The notes under the pieces are model-generated. The model was not told the origin of the DNA and ran no database searches. It worked only from the letters and a program-made list of their open reading frames with translations. A stretch of 64,000 nucleotides of DNA from Thecaphora thlaspeos (taxonomy: Eukaryota; Basidiomycota; Ustilaginomycetes; Urocystidales; Glomosporiaceae): NCBI GenBank assembly GCA_900291925.1, contig UWYS01000019.1, positions 62,001-126,000 on the forward strand, written 5' to 3'. The position numbers were made by a program, and so were the translations under genes. Below are positions 1-12,056 of the stretch, piece by piece (position 1 is the stretch's first letter; each line of letters starts with the position of its first letter).

Positions 1-68
1 GCAGACTGTTGAAATGAAGGTGCATAGCGTATTGACTCTCAACCCTCTCCTCGTCTTTCTTCATATCG

Positions 69-250
69 CTATCTAAAAACTCTCCAACCCAATTCACAAT
101 TCGTCTCTACCTCTACTTCTATACCTACAGCTCTATCTCTTCCTACGTCCCATTCATAACGTACGTTATTCCTCAACAAAGGAATAGCTACGTTTCCTAC
201 GACGTGATCGTTCGTCGGTCTTCCCCTTGTTGCTGTATTCGATGAAAAGA

Positions 251-281
<31 letters not shown>

Positions 282-2522
282 ATAGGAGGAGGAGGAGGAG
301 GCAGGTAGGCTCGGGACGGTTTGGGATAAAGAGTCGGCGGCGGGTGGGAGAAGGGTGACGGTCCATCCATCTACCACTGCTTCCTCTCCGTTCTGCCTTA
401 CTCTTCTAGTCGTCGTAGGTTCCTCCGCCTCCGCATTAGCATTCGCGGACGAGGAGGAGGATCCCGCATCCAAGATAGCTACGGCAGCGCGATATCGTTG
501 TCTCCTGATCTCGTCGTACATCCGCTCACCACGACGTGCAGGACGAGCGACGCTACCTCGTTCGGGTAGACATTCTCCGTTCGGATCCAAGGGACCGTTG
601 GTACCGTCCGCTTCCGTGGAGGTCGAGGTGGCAGCGGCGGCATGATTGTAGCTCCAAGGTCCGCTGTAGTTTGCACCGTCAGGGTCAAATGTCGGTGTGA
701 CGAGAAAGGGACGGGGTTGACGAGTTCGATCCAGGCTGTGCGGGCTAGGAGTTTCGGTGCCAGGACTGGGGCTGGATCGATCGGGGTTGATGTTGGGGGC
801 GTTGGTGCTGTTGCTGACGTTGACGGTGTCGTTGGGGTTGCCGCCCTGACCCTGGCCCGGGATCAGACCGTCCTGCACCCTCAACCTGTGCAGGAAAGCC
901 ATGGCGTCGCGCGTCGATCTCGGCCTCTCCGCCGCACTCCTCGTCGAAGGCGCCCCTCCGACACCGCCGCCGCCACGTCCAGCGGCAGCGCCCATGGATC
1001 CGTTCCCGACGACGCGGCTGACGCGCGTTCCGTACGTGGTCGCGGCAGTGTTGTTGGCCTCGAGGCCGCGCGTTCTGGCCGCGTGCGCCAGCTGTGACAC
1101 CTGGATATGCGCCTCGACGCTCTGCGCTGTCCTGGCCAGCAGCGCGGCGGCGTGCGCGAGCTCTTCCCGCACCGTCAGCTGCGCGCTCAACGCCGCGGCC
1201 GACTGGACCGAGGTGGACCGCGGCACCAGAAAGGACGACCAGTCGTACTGTGTCGCCGCCTGGACGGTCGCGGCTGCGGTCGCGGCGATGGCGGTGCCGC
1301 GACGCTGTGCGGGGTCGAGAGAGGGAAACGCGACCGATCCTGCAGTGGCCGTGGCGCCAGCGGTGCGTTCGCCGGACGGTGCGTGACTGCGCCTGGTCAG
1401 CTCGTTCCTCAGCCAGACACCGGCCGGACCCTTGTAGCGCCTCGACCAGATCGGGTGCGGGAGCGAGATGGGGCGACCGGGGTGGAGGGCCGACTGCATC
1501 TCGTTCTGCGCCTGGTGGGTGAGAAACGAGACGGCGAGGCCAGAGAGGGTGGTACGGCGCGGACGCCACGGATGAGTGGGGGCTTCCGTCTCGTCGACAT
1601 CGCTAGATCCGCTACCAGAGTTGCTGCCGCTGCTGCTGCCGAACTCGCGTAGCTCCGAGCTGGGAGCGAGGTCCTTGACCAGCCGGTCCCAGCACTGCCA
1701 GTCTGTCTCGTTCTCTGCGTACGAGTGGAGCTGCTGCTGGTGCTGCTGGGGGTGTCGTCGCCTCTGCCGCTGCTCCTCGCGCAGCTGGAGGCGTTGCGAG
1801 ACCGCTCCCCGATCGGTCATTGTCGCGGGCCCAGCAGCGAACGGGCCGCCTCGGACTGCGTTGCGCAGCGCTTCCGCCCGCTCAGGACGGCGGGGTCGTA
1901 TGACGGTGACCGGGTCCGGGTCCGAGTCCGAGTCCGGGTCGCTCTCGAGTAGCGTGGAGGATCGGTTGGCCCGCTGTGCTGTGGTGTCGGCTGGACCGTC
2001 GCTGCTGCTGCTACTGGTGCGACTACCGTCGACCAGGTCCGGTTGCTGCTGCTGTAGCTGCGTCGACGATTGTGCGGCGTTGAGCGCGGAATAGTAGACG
2101 TCCCTGTCGCTGCGCTGCGCGTGAGCGAGCGACCTTGCGGTGGCCGAGGGTTGTGCATGGCTGAGGCGGAAGCGGGGCAGCGACGACGAGGAGGAGTAGG
2201 AGGAAGACGAGGGTCGGCTGTCCCCGCCAGCAGAAGCAGGGGCGGCGGTGGCGGTGGCGGTGGCGGGACCACTTTCTCGTGCGGCTGACAGGCTGGCGGG
2301 GTCGAGGTGCGGATGCTGCTGCCTCCAGTGAAAACGCGCGACTTGTGCGGAGCGGTGAAGGCTGGCGAGCTGGAGGAGTACGTTGCGTTCCGAGGAGGAG
2401 GGCTGAAGGAAGAGGTCACAGTGGGGCTGGTTGGAGTCCTGGCCTGGTCGGCGAGGGGGAAGGACGAGGTTGTCGGGGACGGAGTAGGGGTGGTGGTGGT
2501 GGTGCAAGGTGTTGGACGCCAT
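69..2522 (-). CDS. uncharacterised low-complexity protein
   Basis: Single open frame of 817 codons ending in TAG at 69-71. The frame stays open a few codons further upstream, but only through a GTG; the first ATG is at 2520-2522, so I start there (MASNTL). I do not recognise a domain. The protein is dominated by Ser, Ala, Gln and Arg runs, including long Ser tracts near the C-terminus encoded by a CGA/GAC-rich microsatellite at about 245-285. More ordinary sequence lies around residues 260-320 (contains WQCWDRLVKDL) and in the last 50 residues, which alternate hydrophobic and charged residues like beta strands and end in GWRVFR. No signal peptide or membrane segment is evident. It is convergent with nothing in the window, and its upstream region carries four TTAGGG repeats. 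A spliced 5' exon cannot be excluded. Confidence 0.6.
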
Positions 2523-3457
2523 GCTGTCCACGGCTGCTGGGAGCAGCTAGAAAGCTGGCCGGCTGGATGGGAGGGTGCAGCCACCGGACAGGTCAGGGAT
2601 AGGCAGGGCGGGATGATGTGACGATCCGGGTGAAGCTTCGAGGAGGTGGTGGGTGGAGTCGAGTCGAAAGGAGCGGATGCGATTCAGCGGTGGTTGTGGT
2701 GGTGGAGGAGCGGGATCGGAGAGAGCTGGGTAGGCTTTGGGCGTACGATGATGGTCGAAGCGAAGACGGCACTGATCAAAGGTGGTGGAAGGGAGCAAGG
2801 AACAGCGACAAAGGCAGCTCTGAGAAAGCATGGGCCCAAGCTCCAAGGGCGGCATCGGGCCGAAGCGGTGTCAAGCCTCTCATCAGCGCCGCTTGCCCCT
2901 CGCCTAACCCTAACCCTAACCCTAACCCCCCACCCCAAAAAGGTGAAATCAAATCAAAATCAATAAATATAAATGTGGAGTCGCCCACTTAGAAGGGGTG
3001 AAAAGGCCTAGACCCTCCTCGACGTTTTCTAGCAAGGCTTTGACGCCACCTCACCTCAGCCTTCTTACGCCGCCTCGCCCACCTCGACGTCCGGCGTCCT
3101 ATCGCGCTCCAGCAATGTTCACGCTCAAGTAGGCTGTAACATGTTTACATACGTCCTACTTGTGTAGCTTAGCGCTCAAAACATACAGAGAGCAGACCAA
3201 AAACGGCGTGCAAGGTCGTGCGTCAATCAAGACTTCAGCCGCCGCGCAGGCGGTGATTCTGTGTTTTACGCATTCGGCCGCGGCCAAGATGCGGGCTTAC
3301 AGATCGACGGCAAGGTGGACGCGTCGCCGCAACCAAGCGCGAGGGAGAGACAAAGGGCGAGAGAGAGAGAGAGAGAGGGGTGGGCATCATCGTCCACCTC
3401 ATCCCGCTCGGCTCGCCCACTCCGCTTGTGCGTGTGCGCAGCGCTAGAGAAGAGCGT
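2523..3457. other. intergenic region: promoter of the 69-2522 gene and 3' flank of eIF3a
   Basis: I find no gene here. It holds four TTAGGG repeats (minus-strand reading) followed by a C tract, an AT-rich patch at about 2937-2980 and a short GA tract near 3360-3378. Confidence 0.5.
2903..2926. repeat. interstitial telomere-type repeat (CCTAAC x4)
   Basis: Four perfect tandem CCTAAC hexamers are followed by a run of C. On the minus strand they read TTAGGG, about 380 bp upstream of the ATG at 2522. Short TTAGGG arrays in fungal promoters are known binding sites for Tbf1/Teb1-type Myb factors; a regulatory role here is inference. Confidence 0.7.
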
Positions 3458-3716
3458 CTAGGTCCGTCGAGCAGCCGGGGGACGGTAGACGTTGGCGGAT
3501 CGTCGCACCTCGGTAAAGCCGTCGTTGTCCGTCGCCGTCTTGGACTCGGCCTGCGGCGCCGGCGAGCCCCGTCCGACAGGCGAAGCCTCTCCCGCGGGCG
3601 AAGCTCCTCCCGAAGCGCCAGCAGCCTCCCTGGCCGCCTGCTTCTCCCTCCAGCCGCCTCCCCCGCCAGCAGCCGCACCTCGCCGCATGCCCGGTCGGTA
3701 CACGTTCGGTGCCGGT

Positions 3717-3752
<36 letters not shown>

Positions 3753-6700
3753 GCGGGAGCGGCGGCGGGAGAGGGAGTAGCGGCGGGCGAAGCCTCGCGC
3801 ATTGTCGGCGAGCTGGCACCGCTCGCCTCGGCCGCACGTCGCCTCGCCTCGCGCTCACGCCATCCTCCAACGCCAGCCGCCGGACCGGCGACGCGCGCCG
3901 CAACGAACAGCGACGGTCGCTGGCCCTTGGTGCGCGCCTCGGCCACCGCGCCCGCTGGAGCAGCCTTGCGCCACGTGCTCGTCGGCGCCGCGCCATCCGC
4001 AGCATCGGCGGCCAGCGGCGCTCGCGACGCGCCCAGCCTCTCGGCCTCCTTGGCCTGCAGCTTGGCCTCGATCTCGGCCTCTCGCTGCCTCTGGATCTCG
4101 GCAGTCTTGTTGAGCTTGGCCTGGCGCTCCTCGATCTCGGCACGCTTCTCGACCTCGTGGGCCGCCTCCAGCTCCTGCTGCGCTTGGCGCTGCTCGGCCA
4201 GCATCTTTTCCTCTGTTGGCGGGGTGGCATAGGAATCAACAGCACAAGTTGAGCATGGTCAGCGGGCTGTGGCTCTCCTGGACATCTTCGACCTCTCCCT
4301 CTCGTGTCGCCCGGATCCTTGGCTTCGTATGCAGCGCCGCTGCGAGACTCACCTTTGGCGCGGATGCGGTCGAGCTCCACCTGCTCGGCGCGCCTCCTCT
4401 CTTCCTCCTCGGCCTCGCGCGCCTCCTGCTCGCGCTCCTGCATGACCTGCTGTCGGCGCTTCTCCTTCTCGCGCTCGATCTGCTCGGCCGCGTTCTTGCG
4501 GCGTTCCTCGAACTCGCCCTGACGCTTGTCCTCGATCACCCTGCGCAGCTCCGTGTAGTCGGGCAGGACGCGCTTGAGCCTCTTCTTGAGCTCGAGGTCG
4601 GACGCGTGCTTCTCCTTGGACGTCTTGAGCAGCGTGATCCGGGCCGCGTTGTGGTAGGCCAGGTCGTCGGCCTTCTGCTTCTCGTAGTCGGCGTCGAGCA
4701 GCGGGATCTCCTCCCTGCGGTAGGCGCGCTCCAGGTGATCCATGCGGCGGTGGATGATGCGCAGTCGCTCGCCCATGTCCTTCTTCTCCTTTTCGATCTG
4801 CTCGACCTGCATCTGGACGAGCTTGTTGGTGTCGAGGTTGGCCAGCTCCTCCTCGCTCAGCTTGAGGCCGCCCTTTTCCTGGAGCGACTTGGCCATCTTC
4901 TTGGCCTCCTCGATCCGGACCGCCTCGAGCTCCTTGGCGATACGGTCCTGCTCGCGCTTCTTGGCCTCCTCGGCCTGGCGCACCTTCTCCGCCTCAGCGG
5001 CGAGGCGGGCGCGCTCGACCTTGGCGGCGGCCTCGTCCTTCTCGCGGCGGGCCGCGCGCTCCTCGAGCAGCTCCTTGCGGCGCGCCAGGATGGCCTTGCG
5101 CGCGACGGCCGCCTTGTGCTCCTGCTCGGCGGCGGCGACGGCGCGCGCAAAGACCTCCTGCTTGGCGCGCTGGGCCTTTTCGAGGACCGAGGGGTCGATC
5201 GTCTTGAGCGTCGTGTCGAGGCACGACGCGAGGCGGCTCAGCTGGGTGCGGACGAGCTGCGAGGGCGTAGCCTGGAGGCGGACGGTGTCGGCCTCGGCCG
5301 AGGTCGAGGCGGACGGGTGGACGTCGGCGGCAAAGACGTCGTCCTGGAAGGTTATGGCCTTGGCGACGTGGTCGATGCGGATGTTGAAGTGGCCCTTCTT
5401 GCAGGCGTTGAGGCAGAACTTTTCGATCTCGGCGGCCGTGTAGTCGAAGGGTGCCTTGAAGGACGAGACGAGCTCGAGCACCTTTGTGAGCTTGACGGCG
5501 TCGTAGACCTGGCTGAGCTGCTGGAAGAGGCGCGTCAGGACGACCGAGTGGAGCGGCTGGACGTACTTGGCCATCTCGGGGTCCTCGGCGATCTGGGCGA
5601 GGATGGGCTGGATCTTTGCGCAGATCGAGAGGGGGTGGAACTTGACCTCGAGGATGTTGTGCAGCTCGCGCAGCTCGGGGCGTGCGCGCTTGAGGATGTC
5701 GCGGTTGAGCGCCTCCTTGAGCAGGCCGGCGCGCGTCGGGGTGCGCTGGAGGCCGAGGAGCGAGGTGAGCCTGCCGGTGCGGCTGCGCGTCTCCTGGTCG
5801 CCCTGGAGGAAGTCGGTCTTGCTCTTGTTCATGTTGCCGGTGCCGGGGGCGTTGCTCGAGATGACGGGGACGGCGAGCGCGCTGATGAGGACGTACGAGG
5901 CCATGCGGGTGTGCTCCTCTTCGGTCTTGGCGGCGCCGCGGGCGAGGGCGTAGTAGCGGTTCCAGGCGGCGGCGTGGAAGAGGTTGTTGTCCGAGACCAT
6001 AAAGATACGGGCGAGCTTCTCGTAGTAGTTTGCCATCATAGCGGGGCGGGGCGCCTTTTTGGCCATGGTGAGGAGGTTGTGGACGTCCTCGACGCTGCGG
6101 AAGGCCTCCTGCCAGAGCTCGAGCTCGACAGCGGCGTTGAGCTGGGCGAAGCGGGTGTCGAGGTGGCGCTGGAGGGTGTCCTGGTCGATGAGGTTGATGG
6201 CGTGGGCGTGGTGCGAGTAGCGTGCGACGTTCTGGAGGTGCTGGCGGAGGACCTCGCAGAGACGGCGGAACTCGGTCTTGCGCTCGTACTGGAGGCAGAA
6301 CTTGAGCGCCTGGTTGGCGACCTGCTGGTAGGGAAGCTCGAGGCGGGCATTGTTGCGGAGGATGTCGAGGGCGGTGCGGTAGGCCTCCCAGAGGAACTTG
6401 AGCCAGGGGGTGACGAGGACACGGTCAGTGCGGTCCTTGCTCTGGTCGGGGCTGACGCTGCCGAGGAGCATGCTCTCGGGGGTCTCGCTCTCCTCGAGGT
6501 CGTCGACCTCTGCCTCACCGACGGCGGCATCGGCCTTGCTCTGAGCCTCAACGACCTTTGCAGCTGCGAGCTTGATAAAGTGCTTGATGACGAGCTCGAT
6601 GGACTGGGCGTTTGTGTTTTGGGAGACATTCTTGTACTGCATGAGACCCTCCTTTGCCATCCTGCCGCGGCGGAGGCCAACGCAGAGCTCGACGAAGCGG

Positions 6701-6855
6701 GTCATGATGGGCTCGAGGGCGGTGAGGGGCGTCTGCTTGAACCTGCGGGAGGTAAAGATCTCGTTGAGGGCCGAGAGGGCGGCCTGGATCTGGCCGACAT
6801 TGACGAGCTCCTCGGACCGCTTGAGCACGGTCTCGGGCTTGGCGAAAGAAACCAT
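3458..6855 (-). CDS. TIF32: translation initiation factor eIF3 subunit a
   Basis: Largest scaffold subunit of eIF3, which brings the 43S pre-initiation complex to mRNA in the cytoplasm. CDS is complement(join(3458..4212,4353..6855)), 1085 aa, within the usual fungal range. The start ATG at 6853-6855 (MVSFAKPETVLKR) has a near-perfect Kozak context (GCCACCATGG); the frame upstream opens only with a TTG. The N-terminal half is the helical repeat region with the PCI domain at roughly residues 320-540. It is followed by a long Lys/Glu/Arg coiled coil (about 570-900) and a C-terminal tail with an 11-residue-plus Ala run encoded by CAG/CTG triplets near 3717-3755. The 140-bp intron has donor GTGAGT and acceptor CAACAG and restores the frame as RIRAK-EEKMLAEQ; without it the coiled coil breaks into nonsense. 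It diverges from the SF3b2 gene across about 960 bp. Confidence 0.95.
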
Positions 6856-7818
6856 GGTGGCGCGCTGTGGTTGGGTGGGGAGAGAAGGGGATGCCGTCTG
6901 CAAAGACTAGGTGGTGTGGGCGAGGAGGGAGGGCGGTTCCTCTTCTTTGCTCCTCCAAGAGAGGAACAGGGAACCGGTCTGGAGTGACTGGCTACTGCTG
7001 ATCCTGGTGTTGGAAAGGAAGAATCGGAGGGGGATGATGGTGATGATGATGGTGTCGAGACGGCCGACGGCTGCGAGGACGACGATGCGCTGGCGCGCTG
7101 GCTCGCTGGCTCGCTGTGCCTCTGTGTCCGCGCGACGTAGCGCAAGCGCCGTCTTTCGAGATTTATTTGATTTTTTCCCTCCTCGCCTACCCTCCTCCTG
7201 CTGGCTGCTTCTTTGGCGCTGGCTCGCGCGGTGCGGCGCCTCTTGGATTTGAATTGCTCATTTCTATTTCTTCTTCTTCTTCTTCTTCTGCTGGGGTCGC
7301 TCGATCGTCGTCGAATACAAAACTCACGTCCTTCAGACGCGCGGCCAATACAAACGTGCATCGGACAGGGCAACGGCCAGAAGAACCCGCGCTAATCAAC
7401 AACAAGCACCCGTGTGAGCGCAGTAGGCTGGTGCTGTGTAGTGGCGTCCATGGCGCGGTGCATAGCTGCGGACGAGACGGCAGGGCGCGGTGGTGTCAAG
7501 TGGTGTCAAGTGGTGTCGCCGTGCGCTTGCTGAAGCTGGTGTGAGGGACACGCAGGTGGGCGCGGCCCCTCCATACCCTTCTTTAGGCGTTCAAGGCACC
7601 GCAGCACCGCAGCACCTCGTCGAGCAGGAGCCGCGTCGCGGCTTAGGCAATGCTGACAAAGCTTCCGAGTTCCGCACTTGCCAGGGCGCCAAGAGGTGGA
7701 GCTGAGGCCCATGAGAGCGGCACCGCTTGACGCTTGACCATCACCATCCTCTTGCGCTCGTCCCTCCTGCGTCCACACGCCCACACTCCCCGGCTGCTAA
7801 TCACCACCTCCGCCAACC
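6856..7818. promoter_or_regulatory. divergent promoter region between eIF3a and SF3b2
   Basis: 963 bp between two divergent start codons, so it must hold both promoters and 5' UTRs. Visible content is pyrimidine tracts (CTT repeats near 7268-7290) and a 10-bp tandem repeat TGGTGTCAAG x2.7 at 7491-7517. No gene was found. Confidence 0.6.
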
Positions 7819-9702
7819 ATGGCAGCGACAGCCACCGCCACCGCCACCGCCAAGCAGGCCAACGGCACACATCCACTCACCAAAAACGCAAAGAGACGCC
7901 AGAAGAAGAAGCAGCAGCAGCAGCATACTAGCGACGCACTGGCATCCACCTCGGCCCCACCTACCAACGACGGCCAGCCCACACCTTCCTCCTCCTCCTC
8001 CTCCAGCAGCAGCGCAAACGCTGTCGGAGTGCGCGCAGCCGCCGCACTACCGCAGCTGCGCAGCCTGATCGACGACAGCCTCGACCTCGACCCCAGCTCG
8101 GAAGCCTACCAAGCCTTTAGCCACGTCTTCTCACGCTTCCAGCAACCTAGCGACTCCTCCCACCGCGATGCCAACGGCACCTACGGCGACGGTGGCGATG
8201 GAGCACCGCAAAAGGGCGAGGTCATCTACTCGGACGACGAGGTCGTCTCCGACAGCGACGCCTCGGACGCAGACGGCCACACCGCCGTCAAGCTCTCGCA
8301 GCGCAAGCTGCGCAAGCTGCAACGCCTCACCGTCGCCGAACTCAAGCAGCTCGTCCGAAAGCCGGAGGTAGTCGAATGGACCGACGTCACGGCGACCGAT
8401 CCGCGCCTCTTGGTGCAGCTCAAGAGCCGGCGCAACACGGTCCCCGTCCCTCCGCACTGGGGCCAGAAGCGCGACTACCTGCAGAACAAGCGCGGCATCG
8501 AAAAGGCGCAGTACCAGCTTCCCTCGTACATCGCCGACACGGGCATCGCGACGATAAAGGACGCGCTCAAGGAAAAGGAGGCCGAGCAGACGCTCAAGCA
8601 AAAGACGCGCGAGCGCGTGCAGCCCAAGATGGGCAGGATGGACATCGACTACCAGAAGCTGCACGACGCCTTTTTCAAGTTCCAGAGCAAGCCCGAGCTG
8701 AGCGTGTACGGAGAGACCTACTACGAGGGCAAGGAGAACGAGTGCAAGTTCAAGGAGCGAAAGCCGGGCGACCTCAGCGACGAGCTCAAGGAGGCGCTCA
8801 GCATCCCGCCGCTCGCGCCGCCGCCGTGGCTCATCGCCATGCAGAGGTACGGACCGCCGCCGAGCTACCCGCACCTCAAGGTGCCCGGACTCAACGCACC
8901 CATCCCCGAAGGAGCGCAGTGGGGTTTCCACCCGGGAGGCTGGGGTCGCCCGCCCGTCGACGAATACGGTAGACCGCTCTACGGCGACGTCCTCCGACCG
9001 GCGGGCGACGCAGTGGACGGCGAGCTCAAGCAGTACATCGATCCGGTACAGAGGGAACCATGGGGCGAGTTGGAACCAGAAGAAACCGACGACGAAGAAG
9101 AAGAGTCGGACGACGAGGTCGAGGAGGACGAGGCTGAAGAGGCTGAAGGAGACGCAACGACGGCAGGCGGGATGCGAACTCCAGCGGACGGACTCGATAC
9201 GCCAAGCGGTACAGCATCGATCGCCACTTCGTACGCGGGCATGGAAACACCGTCTCACTTTGAACTACGCAAAGAATCTCGCGGCGGCACAACGTCGACG
9301 AGCACCGACACGCCTCGAGCGCTATACCAAGTTCTACCAGAACGCTCTACATCCATCACTGGTCTCATGGGATCAGAAAGGGTCTACGACATGGGACCGA
9401 CACTTGGTGACGAACGAGGAACCAAACGAAAATCCACCACCACCACCGCCAACGGACACGGTTTGATGGAAATTTCAATCGATCCAGCGGAATTGCAAGG
9501 TCTATCTGAGAGGCAAGTTCAGGAAAAGTTGAAGAAACTCAAAGCAGAAGAGGAACAGAGGACATGTAGGAACTTGGTCCCCGGTGTGATGGGCAGGGGT
9601 GTGGCCGAGGGTGTGGCCGAGGTTAGAGAGGAATTGACGAGACAGAGAGCTCAGAGACAAGGAAGGAAGGACGACGAGAAGAAGGACAAGTTTAGATTTT
9701 AA
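7819..9702 (+). CDS. CUS1: splicing factor 3b subunit 2 (SAP145/Cus1)
   Basis: Component of the SF3b complex of U2 snRNP, acting in the nucleus at branch-point recognition. Single exon, 627 aa, ATG at 7819. The N-terminus is low complexity (Ala-Thr, basic, Gln). Residues about 180-315 form the DUF382 domain (VEWTDVTATDPRLLV, then PPHWGQKRDYLQNKRG). The PSP proline-rich domain follows at about 317-375 (IPPLAPPPWLIAMQRYGPPP and GWGRPPVDEYGRPLYG). An acidic stretch follows at about 415-455, and the tail is basic, ending KDKFRF. Domain order and length match fungal Cus1/SF3B2. The gene converges on YVH1. Confidence 0.95.
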   Translation: MAATATATATAKQANGTHPLTKNAKRRQKKKQQQQHTSDALASTSAPPTNDGQPTPSSSSSSSSSANAVGVRAAAALPQLRSLIDDSLDLDPSSEAYQAFSHVFSRFQQPSDSSHRDANGTYGDGGDGAPQKGEVIYSDDEVVSDSDASDADGHTAVKLSQRKLRKLQRLTVAELKQLVRKPEVVEWTDVTATDPRLLVQLKSRRNTVPVPPHWGQKRDYLQNKRGIEKAQYQLPSYIADTGIATIKDALKEKEAEQTLKQKTRERVQPKMGRMDIDYQKLHDAFFKFQSKPELSVYGETYYEGKENECKFKERKPGDLSDELKEALSIPPLAPPPWLIAMQRYGPPPSYPHLKVPGLNAPIPEGAQWGFHPGGWGRPPVDEYGRPLYGDVLRPAGDAVDGELKQYIDPVQREPWGELEPEETDDEEEESDDEVEEDEAEEAEGDATTAGGMRTPADGLDTPSGTASIATSYAGMETPSHFELRKESRGGTTSTSTDTPRALYQVLPERSTSITGLMGSERVYDMGPTLGDERGTKRKSTTTTANGHGLMEISIDPAELQGLSERQVQEKLKKLKAEEEQRTCRNLVPGVMGRGVAEGVAEVREELTRQRAQRQGRKDDEKKDKFRF

Positions 9703-10080
9703 CGCCGAGACGAGACGAGACGGACGGTGCGACGGATGATGTTATGTTTTTGTTTTTTTTTTTGTGTCTTGTCTGCGTGTGGGAATTAATGGGAGAGGGT
9801 CGAACAGAATGGTACCGTATCGTACAGTTTCGATAAAGCACAGAAGGATACATGGTCGATACGTCAGACCATACAGATGAGACCTCGTACAACGCTGCGC
9901 TCGATGTCAAGATAAGACTCGGACATCGTTACAGTCTTTCGCATCTTTTGCATAAGTACGAAATTGTATTGAAATGTGGCAAGATGTGGATAGACGATGA
10001 CGATGGTGTACCTTATCCTCGGGCGAAACAGGAAACGACGACGTGAAAGGTCCCTCGATGTCCGTTAGCGTGTCGTAAAG
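9703..10080. other. convergent intergenic region, SF3b2 / YVH1
   Basis: 378 bp that can only be 3' UTRs and terminators of two convergent genes. A run of 11-12 T lies at about 9752-9763. No gene is evident. Confidence 0.5.
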
Positions 10081-12056
10081 CTAGACTTCATCGACCTTGG
10101 ACCGATGTAAAGCGAAAGCCGGCGTAACCCATGCTCCACTATCACATCGACACAGAGGAGAGAGGGGGGGGGAGAGAGAAGCGACCTTGCGATAGATCGT
10201 CAGTGACTATATCCCCACTCCTCGTTGCCACAGCTTGACCACCGACTGACGAGCGGGCAATGCAGCAAGGAAAAGAAAACTCACCAACCACACTGCATGC
10301 CCGCCCAATCCCAACTGCCCAGTTTCGAGGCACATTTCGGTGCGGGACAGGCGAGCTTACCGGACACTTCGCCGCTTTCCAGCGATGACATCCAGGCCAT
10401 CGGTTCGATAAAGTAGGCCGAACACGCCGTAGAGTGAAGGATGGCAGGTCGACTTTGAGACAACGAGGACGAAGGTCGAGATCGAAGCGCGGCAAGGTGA
10501 GGTGGAAGTCGAGAGGTGAGTGATGAGGCGGATTGGATACGGCGCGTTGCAGGAGCGCTGGCTGAGGTCGCGGAGGGGGGCGAAGAGGTGAGATCGGACG
10601 TGCTGCTCTCCGTCGTGGCGGGTGCCTCGTCGTCGTCGACCACCTTCCGGACCACACTGGGTCTAGCTCCAAACTTCTCTTCCTCTTCCGTCCCACTTCC
10701 AACCGCCGCCGACGAGGAAGAGGAGATGTTGGTGACCCGCGTCTGATCGGCGTACTTGGCGTTGCCCCCCTCTCGCTTCCGGTGTTCAAATGCCATCTGT
10801 CTCTGACCCTCCCGATGCTCGATGATATGGTCCAGCGCCGCCAGCTCGCGTCGACAGGCCTTGCACCGCAGCTTGGGTCCGCAAAAGGTGGGTTTCGGCA
10901 GCTGGCCGCGGTTCGAGAGGCCTTCGTGTCCCTTGATCGAGAGGACGCCGCCTGGTAGTCGACCCGAGTTCTTGGTGACGCGCACTTCTTCCGGCTGCGA
11001 GATGGTCGTCGATGACGATCGGACGGGACCGTCGCCGTCTGAGGACGACGAGGGACCGGCGGAGAGGTGGGAAAAGTGATCGCCCATCTGTGCCATGGTG
11101 GGCGAGGTGGAGAGGACGGCGTTGGCACTGACACTGCCGCGCGGATCGCGGCCAGGCGAGCTAAGGTCGCTGCTGCTGTTGCTAGATCCCTTGCCGTCGC
11201 CCCCGTCATCTTCGAGCGCCGCCGGTCCGAGATCCGTGCCATCCTCGCCCGAAGACGGCGAGGAAATGGTCGACAAGTCCTTGAGACCCTGCGACAGTGC
11301 GGGCGAAGGGTAAGGGCTCGGGTAGTAGGAGAGCAGCATGTCATCGAACGAGTCTCCGTTGAGAATGTCGGTCTTGCTCATCAGGAAGCGGCGTACCGCC
11401 TGGTGGCGCATGTCGACCTCGTAGCCGACCTGCTCGTACAGCTCCAGCTGGGCCATGAAGCCGGCGTTGGGCTGGGCGCGCGCGCGACGGGCCTGGATCA
11501 GCTTGACAGCCTCGTGCGTAGTGATGCGTCGCGTGTGCATCAGGTAGGCCGCTGTGATGGCGACACTCCGCGAGCAGCCGGCCTGGCAGTGGATCAGAAG
11601 GGTCCCCTCGCCCATCGTCTGCCAGTTGCCCCACTTGCCGTAGCGCTTCTGCTTGTCCTGCACCAGCAGGTGCTGCTCGAGCTCACCGGCCACCTTCTGA
11701 CCCGATGCAGGAGACGACGTCTTGCCGTCGCCATTCGCACCGTCCGACGCTTCCCGCACCTGGTTGTCGTTGTGGTAGTCGTCGTCCGAGGGGATCCACT
11801 GCTCCTTGAGGACGTCGGCAATGAACTCGTTGCAGCTGGTGAAGTGGGCGAGGATGGGCGCCTGCTCGACATCATCGACGCGGACCTGGCGTATGTTGGA
11901 GGGAGGGATGGTGCGACCGTCGAGCAGCATGGCGGGCGGCGGGAGGCGCTGCTTCATGCAGGTGATGATGTGAGTGATGCCGGCCTGGGTGAGGTAGTCG
12001 AGCGAGAGGGCCGAGGTGAGGCCGCCGACCCAGAGGCCCGGAACGATCTCGTCCAT
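10081..12056 (-). CDS. YVH1: dual-specificity phosphatase Yvh1 (DUSP12-like)
   Basis: Yvh1 is a ribosome-biogenesis phosphatase that promotes release of Mrt4 from pre-60S particles through its zinc-binding C-terminus. CDS is complement(join(10081..10138,10285..12056)), 609 aa; the start MDEIVPGLWVGGL is typical of the family. The P-loop HCQAGCSRS has its catalytic Cys at about residue 157. A Zn-binding half follows with CKAC (after FCGPKLR) and CPAPKC, then WDWAGMQCG. The unspliced frame stops at once after CGW. Splicing the 146-bp intron (donor GTGAGT, acceptor GATAG) gives QCGCGAWVTPAFALHRSKVDEV, which restores the conserved family terminus. An insert of about 55 residues rich in Asp, Asn and Gln lies between the first conserved block and the P-loop, and a Ser-rich linker of about 200 residues separates the phosphatase and zinc parts. 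Confidence 0.95.

Noticed and set aside
4216..6987. 923-codon open frame antisense to eIF3a
   Set aside because: It mirrors the eIF3a coding strand. High third-position GC keeps the opposite frame open, and the Leu/Val/Glu-rich product has no family resemblance.
10281..10290. Premature stop truncating the Yvh1 zinc domain
   Set aside because: A normal 146-bp intron at this point restores the conserved terminus ending at 10081.
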